DNA from: Brachynemurus nebulosus
Lineage: Eukaryota > Arthropoda > Insecta > Neuroptera > Myrmeleontidae
Assembly: GCA_035578155.1 (NCBI GenBank)
Contig: JAPWDM010000005.1
Location: forward strand, 42,546,365 to 42,610,364
Direction: 5' to 3'
DNA: 64,000 nt
The notes under the pieces were generated by a model. That model saw nothing but the letters and a program-made list of their open reading frames with translations. It did no database searches and was not told the DNA's origin. Positions 45,126 through 56,172 of the stretch are shown piece after piece (position 1 is the stretch's first letter; every line of letters starts with the position of its first letter). The translations under genes and the position numbers were made by a program.

Positions 45126-45929
45126 TTGTCTGTAAACTGTGCAGTCTGTGTAGTGTAGTATTTCGTCAACAATCAGATAATAATATACAACGTACAAACA
45201 AGCCTCTAAAGATATACAAACACCAATATGCTTGAGCGTCAAAGACCTCTTGGTTAGTGGTTTTGATGAATTATTATTAGTCGCTATTATTTGCGTAAGA
45301 AAATTTATGCGGTAATTTTGGAATGGAATATTTATAGTTCTTAGTACTATTTTGTCAAACTGAAAATCATTAAAAGAAAAATTTTACTTATAGATTATTC
45401 AGTGTGCTTTTACCTAGATGAATTTTTAATTAATAAAATAATGAAAACCGCATCAAAATTTGTTGACCGGATCTGCAAATATACTCAAGTTAAATAATTT
45501 TTGTCTATTATCTCTTAAGTTATATTTAGATTGATGTAATTCTTGTCTGTTTTGAATTTTTTTCTGAATAGTTTATACTTGAAATTAATTAATTAAGAGT
45601 TGCCATTTTTTACGGCTAAAACATTGACAACAAAATAGGTGTTCAGATAACAGTTGCAAATACCGCTGGGGGTAACCGATTGCTATAACCTGGAGGTTCA
45701 GAGCTCCAAGAGTTTTCTAGCTATGATGCAAACGTATATGTAAATTAGTTTATTATTCAAAACTACCAGTAATACAAATTTTCATTATTTTTTCTCATGT
45801 TCTTGAGTAATTGCGTTTCGAAATAAATTTTCAAAAGTACACGCTCCGTTTTCAGTGTTTTCCCAACTAAGTGGTTGTTTGTTTATTTTAAAAAAAAGTA
45901 AAACCGCTTAATATCAATATAAAATCATA

Positions 45930-46105
45930 TTCTCTATTTTAATAAAATATTTATTTTTCTATAGGACTATGTATGCATTTGGAAACTAGGTTTGCATACC
46001 TACCTAATGTCAGAAACTGTGTTTTTTATTTAAGCGTTGACAGATAACAGAAATTTTATTGGCGGATAATCGAGTGACGGTTACTCGAAGTTTTACTTTA
46101 TATAA
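45930..46105 (+). repeat. Dispersed repeat with pogo-like end, copy 2
   Basis: Matches 35430-35612; here the end reads CGAAGTTTTACTTTATA after GGCGGATAATCGAGTGACGG. In inverse this gives the run of AAAACTTCGAGTAACCGTC typical of pogo-type termini. Confidence 0.5.
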
Positions 46106-46249
46106 ATTTATTCATCTGGAAAAATACACTGGAAAACTATTTGCATAAGTTCAACATGCACCTGACAATTTGTTTTAATTGAAAAATTGAAAAACAGATC
46201 AGTTATCAGCCCTGCAGTGTTTCTCACTCCGAACTACATTATTTATATT

Positions 46250-46788
46250 TACGTGGGGAGCGCCAAAAGTTCTCGGCCTAACATAATTAAACTTATTTAA
46301 AGGTGACGTAATTTATACTCACCGAAAGTATTAAGTCTCTAGTAATCATAAACGCAGTGGACGAGTTTACATGTGTTTTATTTATTCTGTTGTAAAAATG
46401 TAAACTCAATATGTCGACCGTTTCAAAAATTGAATATCGTGTACTCATAAAATTTCTGACAAAAGAAGGACAAACTCCAGAAGAAATTAAGGACAGATTG
46501 GATGGTGTATACGGTAAAGCCGTGCCAAAGGTTTCGTTTGCGGTACGAGTCCCTCAACGACGATGATTGTTTTGGACGTCCGGCAGATTCGATCACTTCC
46601 GAAAACATCGCTCTTGTAGAATCGCTATAAAGAATTTGCTTATTATTATAAAGGCATAGAGATGCTTATCCCACCTTATAATATGTGTATTGAAATAGAG
46701 GGCGGTTATATAGCAAAATAAATTCTTTTCAGTGTTCTCTCTGTACTTTTTAATACTCAGGCCGAGAACTTTTGGCGCATCCTACGTA
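46250..46788 (+). mobile_element. Internally deleted mariner, second subfamily
   Basis: Left end TACGTGGGGAGCGCCAAAAG continuing TTCTCGGCCT; right end is its inverse with three differences. TA lies at both borders. The plus strand keeps only the start of a transposase (46411 on). About 540 bp. Its TIRs differ from those of the element at 993-1653, so two mariner lineages have entered this region. Confidence 0.88.
46411..46630 (+). pseudogene. Mariner transposase, N-terminal fragment with frameshift
   Basis: The ATG begins MSTVSKIEYRVLIKFLTKEG, followed by QTPEEIKDRLDGVYGKAVPK, the first helix-turn-helix of mariner transposases. The frame then ends at TGA (46564-46566), while another frame carries SLNDDDCFGRPADSITSENI and ALVESL, which normally follows a few dozen residues later. 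So a deletion and frameshift have joined two parts of the DNA-binding domain, and everything after it, including the DD34D catalytic core, is missing. Not functional. Confidence 0.85.
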
Positions 46789-47709
46789 TTTTTATTTATA
46801 TCTATCTCTCAATCTGTTCATATTTCTCTCTTCTCCGCCTTACACCAAGTGGTAGCAAATGCAAATAATTATGATTGTTTTTTAGCGAGATAGGAAAAAA
46901 GCACTGAACAAAACGAATTACATTAGTTTTGTTTGTAATTCTTGTTGTGTTTACGTAAAGTAATTATTTTAATGGATTTAAAACAAAAGGTACTAACAAT
47001 GTAGAAGATCAAGAAATAATATTTAACAAAATGGCACGTGTAAACACAATACAATAGAATATACTCGTACAAAACAAAATACCTTCGACAAACGATATAA
47101 TACATACCTACCTAGTTAAATGAAAATAAATGTTTAGTATAAAATAAATAAACTTTGATAAGAATAATTTTGTCTACGAGTTATACAAAAACAAAGAGAA
47201 AGAAAATGTACTCAATTTAATTAAATAAAATGCAATTTGTATAATAGAGACCAAACTTGGATGTCATGAGCATCTAAATATCCGAGTTAAGATTAAGTAA
47301 TAAAAAATCTAAAAAAAAAAACAACATTGTATACGTTTACTGACAGATTAGCTGCTTGCATTCGCTTCAGTCATTTATCGGAGAGGGTAGTAGTTGATCT
47401 AGCGATCTAAAAGTAGCATATTTCTCTGGGATATTAATAGTGATGTAAATAAAGTAGGGTTTTCAAATTTTGTGTAATTATTATTCAGAATGTGCTGACT
47501 ACAACTTGTTCAACAAGTTGAACAGTGAAAATCAACGTAAAAGTGTGCGTCGAAATTTCTTATTCTATTTCAAAACAGATAGAGAAAGATACGCTACATT
47601 TGAGTCCAAAATAAGGTTTTTTGCGCAGTTCGCCATCTACGTCATAATTACGTCACATATTTGAATTTTTAGAAAAAGACAATATTACAATTATTTATTA
47701 TTATATTTA

Positions 47710-47909
47710 TACAGCGTGAGTTTTTTGAGAGTTACTATTTTTATTACAGCCAAACCATTAATAAGTGTTAAGACCATAAACGCTATAAAGCTCCTGACTA
47801 TAGCAATCGGTTGCCCCCGTCGATATCTACCACTCTTATTTGAACAAATAAATTTAATCAACGGTTTGGCTGTAATAATAATGGCAACTCTGAAAAAACT
47901 CACCTGTAT
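47710..47909. mobile_element. Palindromic MITE P, copy 1, about 200 bp
   Basis: TACAGCGTGAGTTTTTTGAG and, in inverse, TACAGGTGAGTTTTTTCAGA begin the two ends; both continue into TTATTACAGCCAAACC. TA borders and CAG ends suggest a Tc1/mariner/pogo-type mover. The same outer motif frames the palindrome at 58.0-58.8 kb. Open frames on both strands here are mirror images. Confidence 0.75.
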
Positions 47910-47989
47910 ATATGTAATTCGCCATCTACATCATCACAATTTGCGCGTCGGCATACCTTTCTCCATGTACTTTGTTCCATTTGAATTAC

Positions 47990-48040
47990 ACTAGTGCTTC
48001 GATTGAGAGAAAGAAAAATGCATATGTATTAACACACGGA

Positions 48041-48077
<37 letters not shown>

Positions 48078-48415
48078 ATTAAAATTTTTTTATGTAAGCA
48101 AATCATTATATATGTATAAAAGGTGCAATTTTAATAACTCTTATACTTTTTAGTGAGTTTCGATAAAATATTACGATGATTTAGAACAGAATTTATTGGA
48201 AACAACATGTTTTAAGCTATGTTATTTCCAACAATTCCATTCTAAATCATCGTAAAATTTTATCGAAATTCACTAAAAGGTATAAGATTTATTAAAATTC
48301 CACCCTGTATACATATATAATGATTTGTTTACATAAAAAACTTTTAATTTTTTTTTATATTCGTGTGACCAATACATACGCATTTTTCTTTCTCTCAGTG
48401 GAAGCACTAGTGTAC
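47990..48415. mobile_element. Foldback element, about 425 bp
   Basis: CACTAGTGCTTC at the left and GAAGCACTAGTG at the right enclose two arms that pair almost throughout (for example ACGATGATTTAGAACAGAAT with ATTCTAAATCATCGT). The left arm has gained a run of about 33 A at 48045-48076. Confidence 0.8.
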
Positions 48416-49325
48416 ATTATAACTGGATTCACTTATATTTGATACTGTACCGAGTACTCTTACAATATTATTAAAAAAATTTTGTCAAATAATTACATAA
48501 TATATAAACAAAAGCCAAACGCAATTTGAAGACTTTTCATAGTTTCGTTTCTAAAATAATGTAAAAAAATAAAATTTTAAAAAAGCTATATAAAAATGTT
48601 ATTATATCATTTCTTCTTTTACAACCCACGAATATACTATACGTGTATACGTATTAAGTGTTCTGTTAGTACAAAGGCTATTGAGTACATGCAAATATTG
48701 AAAAAATAATTAATAACAACATCACTCTAATATTGTTACTGGCAATATTAATTCACAACTTTGTATACTTACATATTCAAAGAGAACTAACTTAAACATG
48801 AAATAACTTTGTTAAGAATATCTGGCTTTTTGCACACATATGTTAAAAAAAATCTGGTTTTTTATACTTCAATTTCAACAAGAAAATGTCTAATTCTTCT
48901 TATGTGCAGCAATACCTATCGATTAAACCTGTTTTTTTTTAACTAAACTGCTATTATTGAATGATATGATACCTGCTATTTCAGGTAAATTTGAGCCACT
49001 AGTTAATCATCCTTTAAACTAATTCCAGTTTTTTATTTCCAGTTAGTCGTTACCCAAAAATAAAGAATTTAATATTATATTCGTTTTGAAGATGGTGCAA
49101 AGCCGAAAGTCGTCTCACCTAATCATTTATTTGTTTTTTTGATTAAAAAGTGACAAATTAAGAAGTGTCTTATAATTTGTAATATGGATTTTCAGCAAGT
49201 AAAAGTCTCAAATGTTTATTGATATTTATATAAAAATTTTAATGTTTAAAATAAAAAAAGTAATTATGTACTTTATTTTTAACCTAAATAATAAATATTT
49301 AAATAACATTTTCAGTTAAAATACT

Positions 49326-49327
<2 letters not shown>
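48416..49327. other. No feature recognised
   Basis: A+T-rich DNA without a convincing open frame, palindrome or repeat. Confidence 0.4.

Positions 49328-49406
<79 letters not shown>
49328..49406. repeat. TA array 7
   Basis: 79 bases of TA. No neighbouring element recognised. Confidence 0.95.
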
Positions 49407-49408
<2 letters not shown>

Positions 49409-51285
49409 TTCAATTCGTCGTTAAACCTTTTAATAAATCGTTTTCAAAAGTACATTTATCCTTATCATGACATATTTACTCGTTGTAAATTATATCTTAT
49501 TTTAAAATTTGATAATAATTAAATAACTAAGAGAAACAAACATTGTATTATGTTGTAAAGTCTAGAATTTTGTAATTAAAAACTACATTAACTACTTAAG
49601 AATGTAAAAACCATTAGGATTTAAAAATTAGGGCTCTATTTCAAACTAGTCAAGTAGTGATAAATATTTGCAAAGAAAAGCTAAGAAAAATTAACTAATT
49701 TACAGAAATTTTTAAAATGTGTTAGCACAAGTGCAGGGAAACATTTTTGATTTTTGCTCTTCTTATCAAACTACGGCTTTTGATTACAATTATATAGAAA
49801 CTTTTGTAATTTTTATATTGTCTCTTTTCATTTTTTCTTTTTAAAGATAACTGGATTTTTGGTATGATTTAAAATTTCAGAGTCAATGCTGAAGCTATTA
49901 TATATAAACTTTGGAATATGTTTTAGAGTATTTGGAAAACTGTGAAGATATCAGTGTCTTCTATTTTATCAATATTTTAAATTTTATATTTTCATAAAAC
50001 TTGAAAAAAAAAACGATAATATATAAGTTAAGGATTTAGCGGACATAGTGAAAATATAACCCAAATAACATAGGTTTCAGTTTTATTCAAACACATTTCA
50101 TTGAAACTAAAAATAAATTTAAAATTTTGTGAAATTTAAAAGTTTCCACCATATTCATGTTTCCTCTTTTATATCCTCTTAATCCTGAATCTAATGTGAT
50201 TGTTAAAACTATGAAATAAATTCTTTTAAATCATATTACTTATAAGGACAAACCTTTTTTATATAATAGAAAAGGATATAAGAACGGCATATATATGTTT
50301 ATTATTTATAAATATACCTATTTACAATTCTAAAATATAATTTCTATAAAATAACTAACATAAATAAAATAACTAACAACATTTATCTAGGTCTCTTTGT
50401 TGAATAATATGTTGCTGTCTATTTTATATTACTTATGTTTTTCAAAAGGTATTAGCATCAATAGTTTGTTCATGATCCTTTTTTGAATGCTGTGCTGTAG
50501 ACTATTAAATTATGTAAAGAGGTTGGATTTTATATCAAAATATATATTATGTTTTGTTGTAGAATATGTTATTATATACATTTTGTAAAAGACAGAAAAC
50601 TGGATAATTTAACGATACTTTTTGTCTAAATATTAGGCTTGCAACGAATTCGACAACTACTCAGTATTCGACCTTTTCATCCACTTTTTGATATTTTGTC
50701 AAATACAAAGTACCAAGTACAACTAATCAGCCGAATAACAAACAATGAAAAAAACGAAATCTGGTGTATTTATCTGCGTTAAGTACACAAAAAATATTCC
50801 TAAATTATGTATACTTTAAATAATTTATCCTATTAACTACAGATTACGTAATATGTATTTTACTGAAAACAAAGTAATTAATATCATCCACTCATATTGC
50901 AAAAATTTTTATTTTTTTTATGTCTAACTGCTTACGTAAGATCTTAAGAGCAAGACAAAAAGAATAGATAACAGATTAAATGGCAATAATCCTATTTAAG
51001 TGAATGCCTTTATTCTAAGCCAGAATAGGAACCAAACTTCAGTAACCCACAATTAACTTGTCTGCTGGAAAGCATATTTTTTGATTAACACCTTCAAATT
51101 TCACTGATGAGGAGATTTACAATATTCACAAACAGTCAATACTGCAAAATGATACCTAATAAAACCCCTCAAATTAAAGAAAGCTAAATCAATAGTAAAT
51201 AATGCTGAATAATGCCAATAAAAGCAATAAAATCAAAAAAACAAAACGCAATGAAAAAGACCATTCCAAGAGTCAAAATTTGTTT
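49407..51285. other. No feature recognised
   Basis: A+T-rich sequence with no open frame above noise and no repeat that I can match within the window. Confidence 0.4.
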
Positions 51286-51289
51286 TGCG

Positions 51290-51430
51290 ATTTTAGTGAT
51301 CCTTAATCACAATGACTTTAATGCCCAGTGATTCATAAGTAATATGACCTTGCTACCCAATGGCTCATTATCACTATGACTTTACTACTCAGTGGCCCAT
51401 AATTACTGTGATCTTACTATTCAGACGGAC
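51290..51430 (-). repeat. 31-32-bp minisatellite, third locus
   Basis: GACTTTA-type blocks at 51314, 51346, 51378 and 51410, exactly 32 bases apart. In inverse each reads as the AGTAGTAAGGTCATAGTGA unit of the locus at 31.8 kb. Confidence 0.75.
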
Positions 51431-51439
51431 AATTTTGAC

Positions 51440-51835
51440 CTCTCGTTAACTTCTTCAATAATTCAATAATATTAAAGAAGAAATGTCTCCATAATCCTAG
51501 ACAACCTAATATAATATAGTCTATGCCAGCCTAAAATTGTTTAGCTTCCGAACAACAAACAAATTTTCAAAATTGGTTGGGTAGTTAATTTTGGAGCTTT
51601 TGGGATCCACAAGACCCTGGCGGATCTCATAGTCAATGTCAATTTGGAATGGTTTAACTTTTTAACAATGAAAAAATTTTCAAGAATGATTCAGTAGTTC
51701 ACTTTGAACCCTTTTTGGGTCTCTAGGCTCCAGAAGACCTCTCAGTCTCATATAACATTTTCTATATAAATTTGGAATAGTTTAACTTTTTAACAGTGAA
51801 AAAATTTCAGAATCTTTTCTCTTTATTATATTAGT
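51440..51835 (+). repeat. 120-bp satellite family, third locus
   Basis: Three diverged units, with TTTTCAAAATTGGTTGGGTA, TTTTCAAGAATGATTCAGTA and TTTCAGAATC; spacing about 113-120. It follows the minisatellite directly, the same pairing of the two repeats as at 31.4-31.9 kb, but as a whole inverted. Confidence 0.65.
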
Positions 51836-52489
51836 ATAAAAGCAGATCATTGTTTTGGTTAAAAAAGTAACTTACTCGATACTCAAACTACATCCGAGGT
51901 CTGTTTATAACTGTCTGTTTTTACTGTACTATACTGTTTACAACTGCAATTACGACTATTGTTGTAACACTGATAAAAGTTTGAGAGCTTTATTACAGCA
52001 TCTTTAACCCAAGAATCATACGTACCTACATTGATAAAATTGACGACCAGAATTCAGACCTGTTGCAATAGTCTAACTTGTAGTTGTTTGTCTGTTCTAA
52101 AATTTCTGTTATCTGATTTATTTGTTATGCTTATAATAACACAGAAGACATACGAATTTTGTTAACAATTATTGTCGTTTTGTTTATATTAAAATAGTAC
52201 ACGTAAAACTATAAAATTCTTTTTAAAATGTTTCTCGTAAACCAACGTATAAATCTAGGGTTAAATAAAGCATAGGTAAAGTTGTTTTATAATGAAAAAA
52301 AAATTTATTTTAAAATATGCATAATTTTCATGATTCAGGTCATTATTTTCAAATGTGCATAAAGTTCATAATACTTCCGATTCCGTAAGTATTACTTTGG
52401 TAAATATCTCTAAAAATGGCTCTTTACGAAAAACGATTGTTGATTCCTATTCTAGGCCATTTCCACATATACCTTATAACTAGATGCAG

Positions 52490-53437
52490 AATTTTTGAGG
52501 TATCAAAGTCCAACAAAAAGGAAAGATATATTTTTAGTAAGAGATATACATATTTTATTATATTAAGAAGATAAAATACTTTTGCAATAAAGATGGATAT
52601 AGAGTAATTATATCTAAACTCCCGTTATTAGTTTTTATATCTCTCACTCAGGTAATATTAGACTGTACATACAATGTATAACAATACACTACGTTATAAA
52701 AAAAAGTAATAGATCTTGAAAACCGGAAAGAAGTTGGCGCCGAAAGTTGGAAAATCTTTCTGTTTTTTATATGGCTAAATTGCTCCCAAATTGCTCCTTT
52801 AGAATCAGTAATTGCTCCACCTGGAACTTAATTACTTAATTAGTTATTTACAAACAAAAAAACTTTTTTGTTTGACTAGTTCTATTATCAAAATCTTGTC
52901 AAATAATGCATTTTTATACAATTACTTTATATCAAAAAATTGCTCCCAATTTGCTCCATCTAATTTAAAAGTTAGTTATTAATTTCTCTGAATAATAACT
53001 AAAATATATTAAAATAAAAAATATTTTGAATTACATAGGTTATGTATTATTAAAACCTATAGACAATCCATTATACCTTTAAGTCGTTTGCATATATTTA
53101 AGGATAACTTAATTTTGACAAGTTAAATAACATTATAAAAAAACAAAATATTTTAATAATTATTCAAAAAAATTAAGATTTAGCTTTTAAATAAAGAAAT
53201 TAAAGTAAATAAGTAAAGAAATTATATAAAAAAGTATTATTTTGGGAGATTTTGATAACTTAAATAATGGAAAAAATTTTTTTTTATAATTAACTAAATA
53301 AATAATTAAGTTTCAGGTGGAGCAATTACTGATTTCAAAGGAGCAATTTGGAAGCAATTTAACCATATAAAAAAACAAAAAGATTTTGCTTATTTATATA
53401 GTAATACAATGATATACCTACTTAAATAAGTAATTTT

Positions 53438-53440
<3 letters not shown>
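52490..53440 (+). repeat. Dispersed repeat X, interrupted copy
   Basis: Matches 4365-4615 on both sides of an insertion (about 52723-53387). The left part ends GTAATAGATCTTGAAA and the right part resumes TGCTTATTTATATAGTAATA. Confidence 0.7.
52750..53387. mobile_element. Foldback insertion inside repeat X, about 640 bp
   Basis: The ends are long inverse repeats of about 90 bp: AAATTGCTCCCAAATTGCTC on the left against GAGCAATTTGGAAGCAATTT on the right, with TAATTGCTCCACCTG against CAGGTGGAGCAATTA further in. The uninterrupted copy at 4.37-4.6 kb serves as the empty site. Between GATCTTGAAA and this element there are about 25 extra bases of unknown origin. Non-coding. Confidence 0.75.

Positions 53441-53507
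<67 letters not shown>
53441..53507. repeat. TA array 8, at the end of repeat X
   Basis: About 67 bases of TA, beginning where the copy at 4.6 kb reads TTTTAAATTAAATAAATAAT. The hAT-like sequence starts directly after it. Confidence 0.95.
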
Positions 53508-53508
<1 letters not shown>

Positions 53509-54028
53509 GAGCAAAAAAAAGGAAAAACGTCAAATTCGTTTTTGGCGCCTCTAACGCTGCAGAAAATAACAAAAGCAAAAAAATCTAATTCACCGTTTTG
53601 GCGCCCCTAAAAACTCGCAGAGGGGGCACGTGCTCCCGCTGCCCCCTTCCCTGGATCCGGCCCTGAGTATATAGGTACTTATTGTAAGACCGAATACTAT
53701 AATTGTACTGACCAATCGTGAAAAACTACAGTACTTCGTAGAATCATATTGAAATCGAGGAACTAAATTTACTAAAAAATTGACCTGTTGCGGAAAAAGG
53801 TATCTATACCTATTTTCTTAATTTCCTTTTATATTCTGATTTTCTATACATGCAGGTTAGATATTTCATCTTTTCATATATCTGCCTGTGCGTCTGTCTC
53901 TTTAAATAAATGAAAGTAAGGGTCTACACCATTAAAAAAATCGTATTTATAAATACCTATATATGTTATTATTACTATGTAAGGGTATTGTTCATAAAAA
54001 ATTTTTCCTGTTAGTATTTAATTTTATT

Positions 54029-54110
<82 letters not shown>

Positions 54111-54346
54111 ATTAAATACTAACAGGAAAAATTTTGAATTAGATTTTTTTGCTTTTGTTATTTTCTGCAGCGTTAGAGGCGCCAAAAACGAATTTGACGT
54201 TTTTTCTTTTTTTTGCTCGTCACTTAGTTTTTTAGGGAAAAATTTTAGAAAAATATCGGTGCGCCAAAATATTTAATTTGGGGGTTTTTTTCGGGGAGGG
54301 CGCCAACAGCAAAGTTTGCCCGCCCCCTTATAATAACTGTCCGGCC

Positions 54347-54349
<3 letters not shown>
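53508..54349. mobile_element. Decayed hAT-like sequences with two CCGGCCCTG ends
   Basis: 53508-53605 (CGAGCAAAAAAAAGGAAAAA through GGCGCCTCTAACGCTG) is the inverse of 54137-54222. Two termini reading GGATCCGGCCCTG (53665) and GTCCGGCCCTG (54349) face the same way; CAGGGCCGG is a common hAT start. GGCGCC motifs recur. No 8-bp duplication could be confirmed. Probably two related insertions rearranged by inversion. Confidence 0.5.
54005..54133. repeat. Palindrome centred on TA array 9
   Basis: TTTTTCCTGTTAGTATTTAA on the left and its perfect inverse TTAAATACTAACAGGAAAAA on the right continue as TTTTATTTATA and TATAAATAAAA up to the TA array at 54029-54104. The whole 130 bases can fold into one hairpin or cruciform. 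Confidence 0.9.

Positions 54350-54441
<92 letters not shown>
54350..54441. repeat. TA array 10, touching a hAT-like end
   Basis: About 91 bases of TA that begin at the base after the CCGGCCCTG terminus. Confidence 0.95.
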
Positions 54442-54442
<1 letters not shown>

Positions 54443-54782
54443 TAGCTTCGAATGAACTTGGTAGAGGCAAATTTTATTATATAAAATGGTGTATGTGGCA
54501 TGATAAAAGTTCACCATTATTTATTTAGTTAAAACCTTTTTGAATATATGTAGAAAGGACTTGTGTATATACCGTTAGGATCAATATATTAATTTAATAA
54601 TAAAAACCATCCTTATTTTACCTTCACGCACTCATATGTATTTTGTTTTACTTATAATGTTTCCCGACTACTTTTTTATTTCTATTTTGATCAAATAACA
54701 ATAATATATTTTATTGAAATTGAAAGATACATTTCCAATCTCTTATAATGAAAATTATTTATTGATTTGTGTGTTTGAAAAA

Positions 54783-54915
54783 CTCCAGTTCCGTTCGCCT
54801 GCTTGCCTCGCACCAACTGGATATTGGCTCTTGATGTACAGGGAAAACCAAGTGTCAGTCACTTGTTGTGGATAACATTGCCGGGACAACAAAACCATTT
54901 ACCAAGCAATTAGTC
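54783..54915. other. G+C-richer island of unknown nature
   Basis: About 130 bases are clearly richer in G+C than the flanks. One plus-strand frame is open for about 45 codons (PVPFACLPRTNWILALDVQG, then KPSVSHLLWITLPGQQNHL and a stop). No splice site of good quality borders it, and it is not repeated in the window. It could be an exon relic or part of a transposon; I do not recognise it. Confidence 0.25.
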
Positions 54916-55277
54916 AGAATGATCCTATACTAAAAGAGATACTTTAATTTTTAATTAAAAAATGTTTCGTTTTTTTTTCTTTTTAATTAACAGCAAAATA
55001 TGAATGGATAGAAATCTGGATGTTTATGCTCACCAGAAAATTCTTTTATAATTATTCAACTAATCCTTCTTTTCTGATAAGGTTTTGTGATACTTAACGA
55101 CTAAACCACATGCATATTATCCAAGAAGAAAGCTTGTCAGAAAAAGTGTAATTATAGAGATTAGTATGAATTTGTATGATATATAAATAATATAATAATA
55201 ATAATAAGTTAATAACAACAAGAGTTTTATAATTAAAGAAATAAAAATAGATTTAAGTAAATGTTAACAACTTAGTT

Positions 55278-56172
55278 GGAGGTTTACTCGAGAGTCCTTA
55301 AAAATTATGTATTTTTCTAGAATTTTTTTCTCAAGAACGGAAATAAGTATCAATTGCAAATTTTGTGCACATATTTATTAAGTATTAAACTACACAAAAA
55401 AAAGAAATTTCAAGGAAAAATATAAAAAAGTGTCCATTTTATAGATAGTGCAGTGTGACGATCCGAAAATCCAATACCTTGTTGGTGGACATCCTAGCGC
55501 CGGTAATAAACCACCGAAATCCAAAAACAAAAAAAATTTATAAAATATATGAAGAGTACCGGCACCTCTACCTATAATGTCAATAAATTGCTGAAAGAAA
55601 AAAAAATGGCGGATGTTTGAACTTTTAATTACGATTTTTGTCTTATTTTTCGCTCTTTAAAGTAAATTTAAAAATAAAATATTGAAAGTGTGTCAAACTT
55701 AGGTAGAGGTGCCGAAGAATTGAATTATCTTTAAAATAAAAAATTTAAAAAAAAGGATCCATCGAATAGTTTTTGAGTTATCGTGTCCACCAGTTCCAAA
55801 AATGTAGTTCCGAGATATTATAAAATATATATAAAGAAACGTATTTTCAAAATTTTATATTTAATCCTCATTATATTGCGTGAACTACGTTTTTTGAATT
55901 TTTTCTTTATAGAAAGCTGGATTCGGTTAATGTGCAAGAATCTTGTTTTTAAATTATTTTCAGTAAAATCACTTTGGGAACATATTCTACACATAATTTG
56001 CTATCAATTTCGGCAAAAAAAAAATCGATTTTTTTTTATCAAATCTCAAGTAAACCTTCCCTTAAATTACTTTCAGCAAAATCACTTTGGGAACATATTC
56101 TACACATAATTAGCTACCAATTTCTGCAAAAAAAAATCGATTTTTTTTAACAACTCTCAAGTAAACCTCCCC
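55278..56172. mobile_element. TIR element, about 0.9 kb, with an internal duplication
   Basis: GGAGGTTTACTCGAGAGT on the left and ACTCTCAAGTAAACCTCC in inverse on the right. The last 225 bases are two direct copies of a 113-bp unit (55948-56060 and 56061-56172), each with CACTTTGGGAACATATTCTA and ending in CTCAAGTAAACCT, so the right terminus exists twice. The 108-codon open frame over this part reads the duplication and is not a gene. Confidence 0.6.

Noticed and set aside
44704..45135. Open frames of 69 and 80 codons on both strands with the same protein sequence
   Set aside because: They are mirror images read from the two arms of a palindrome.
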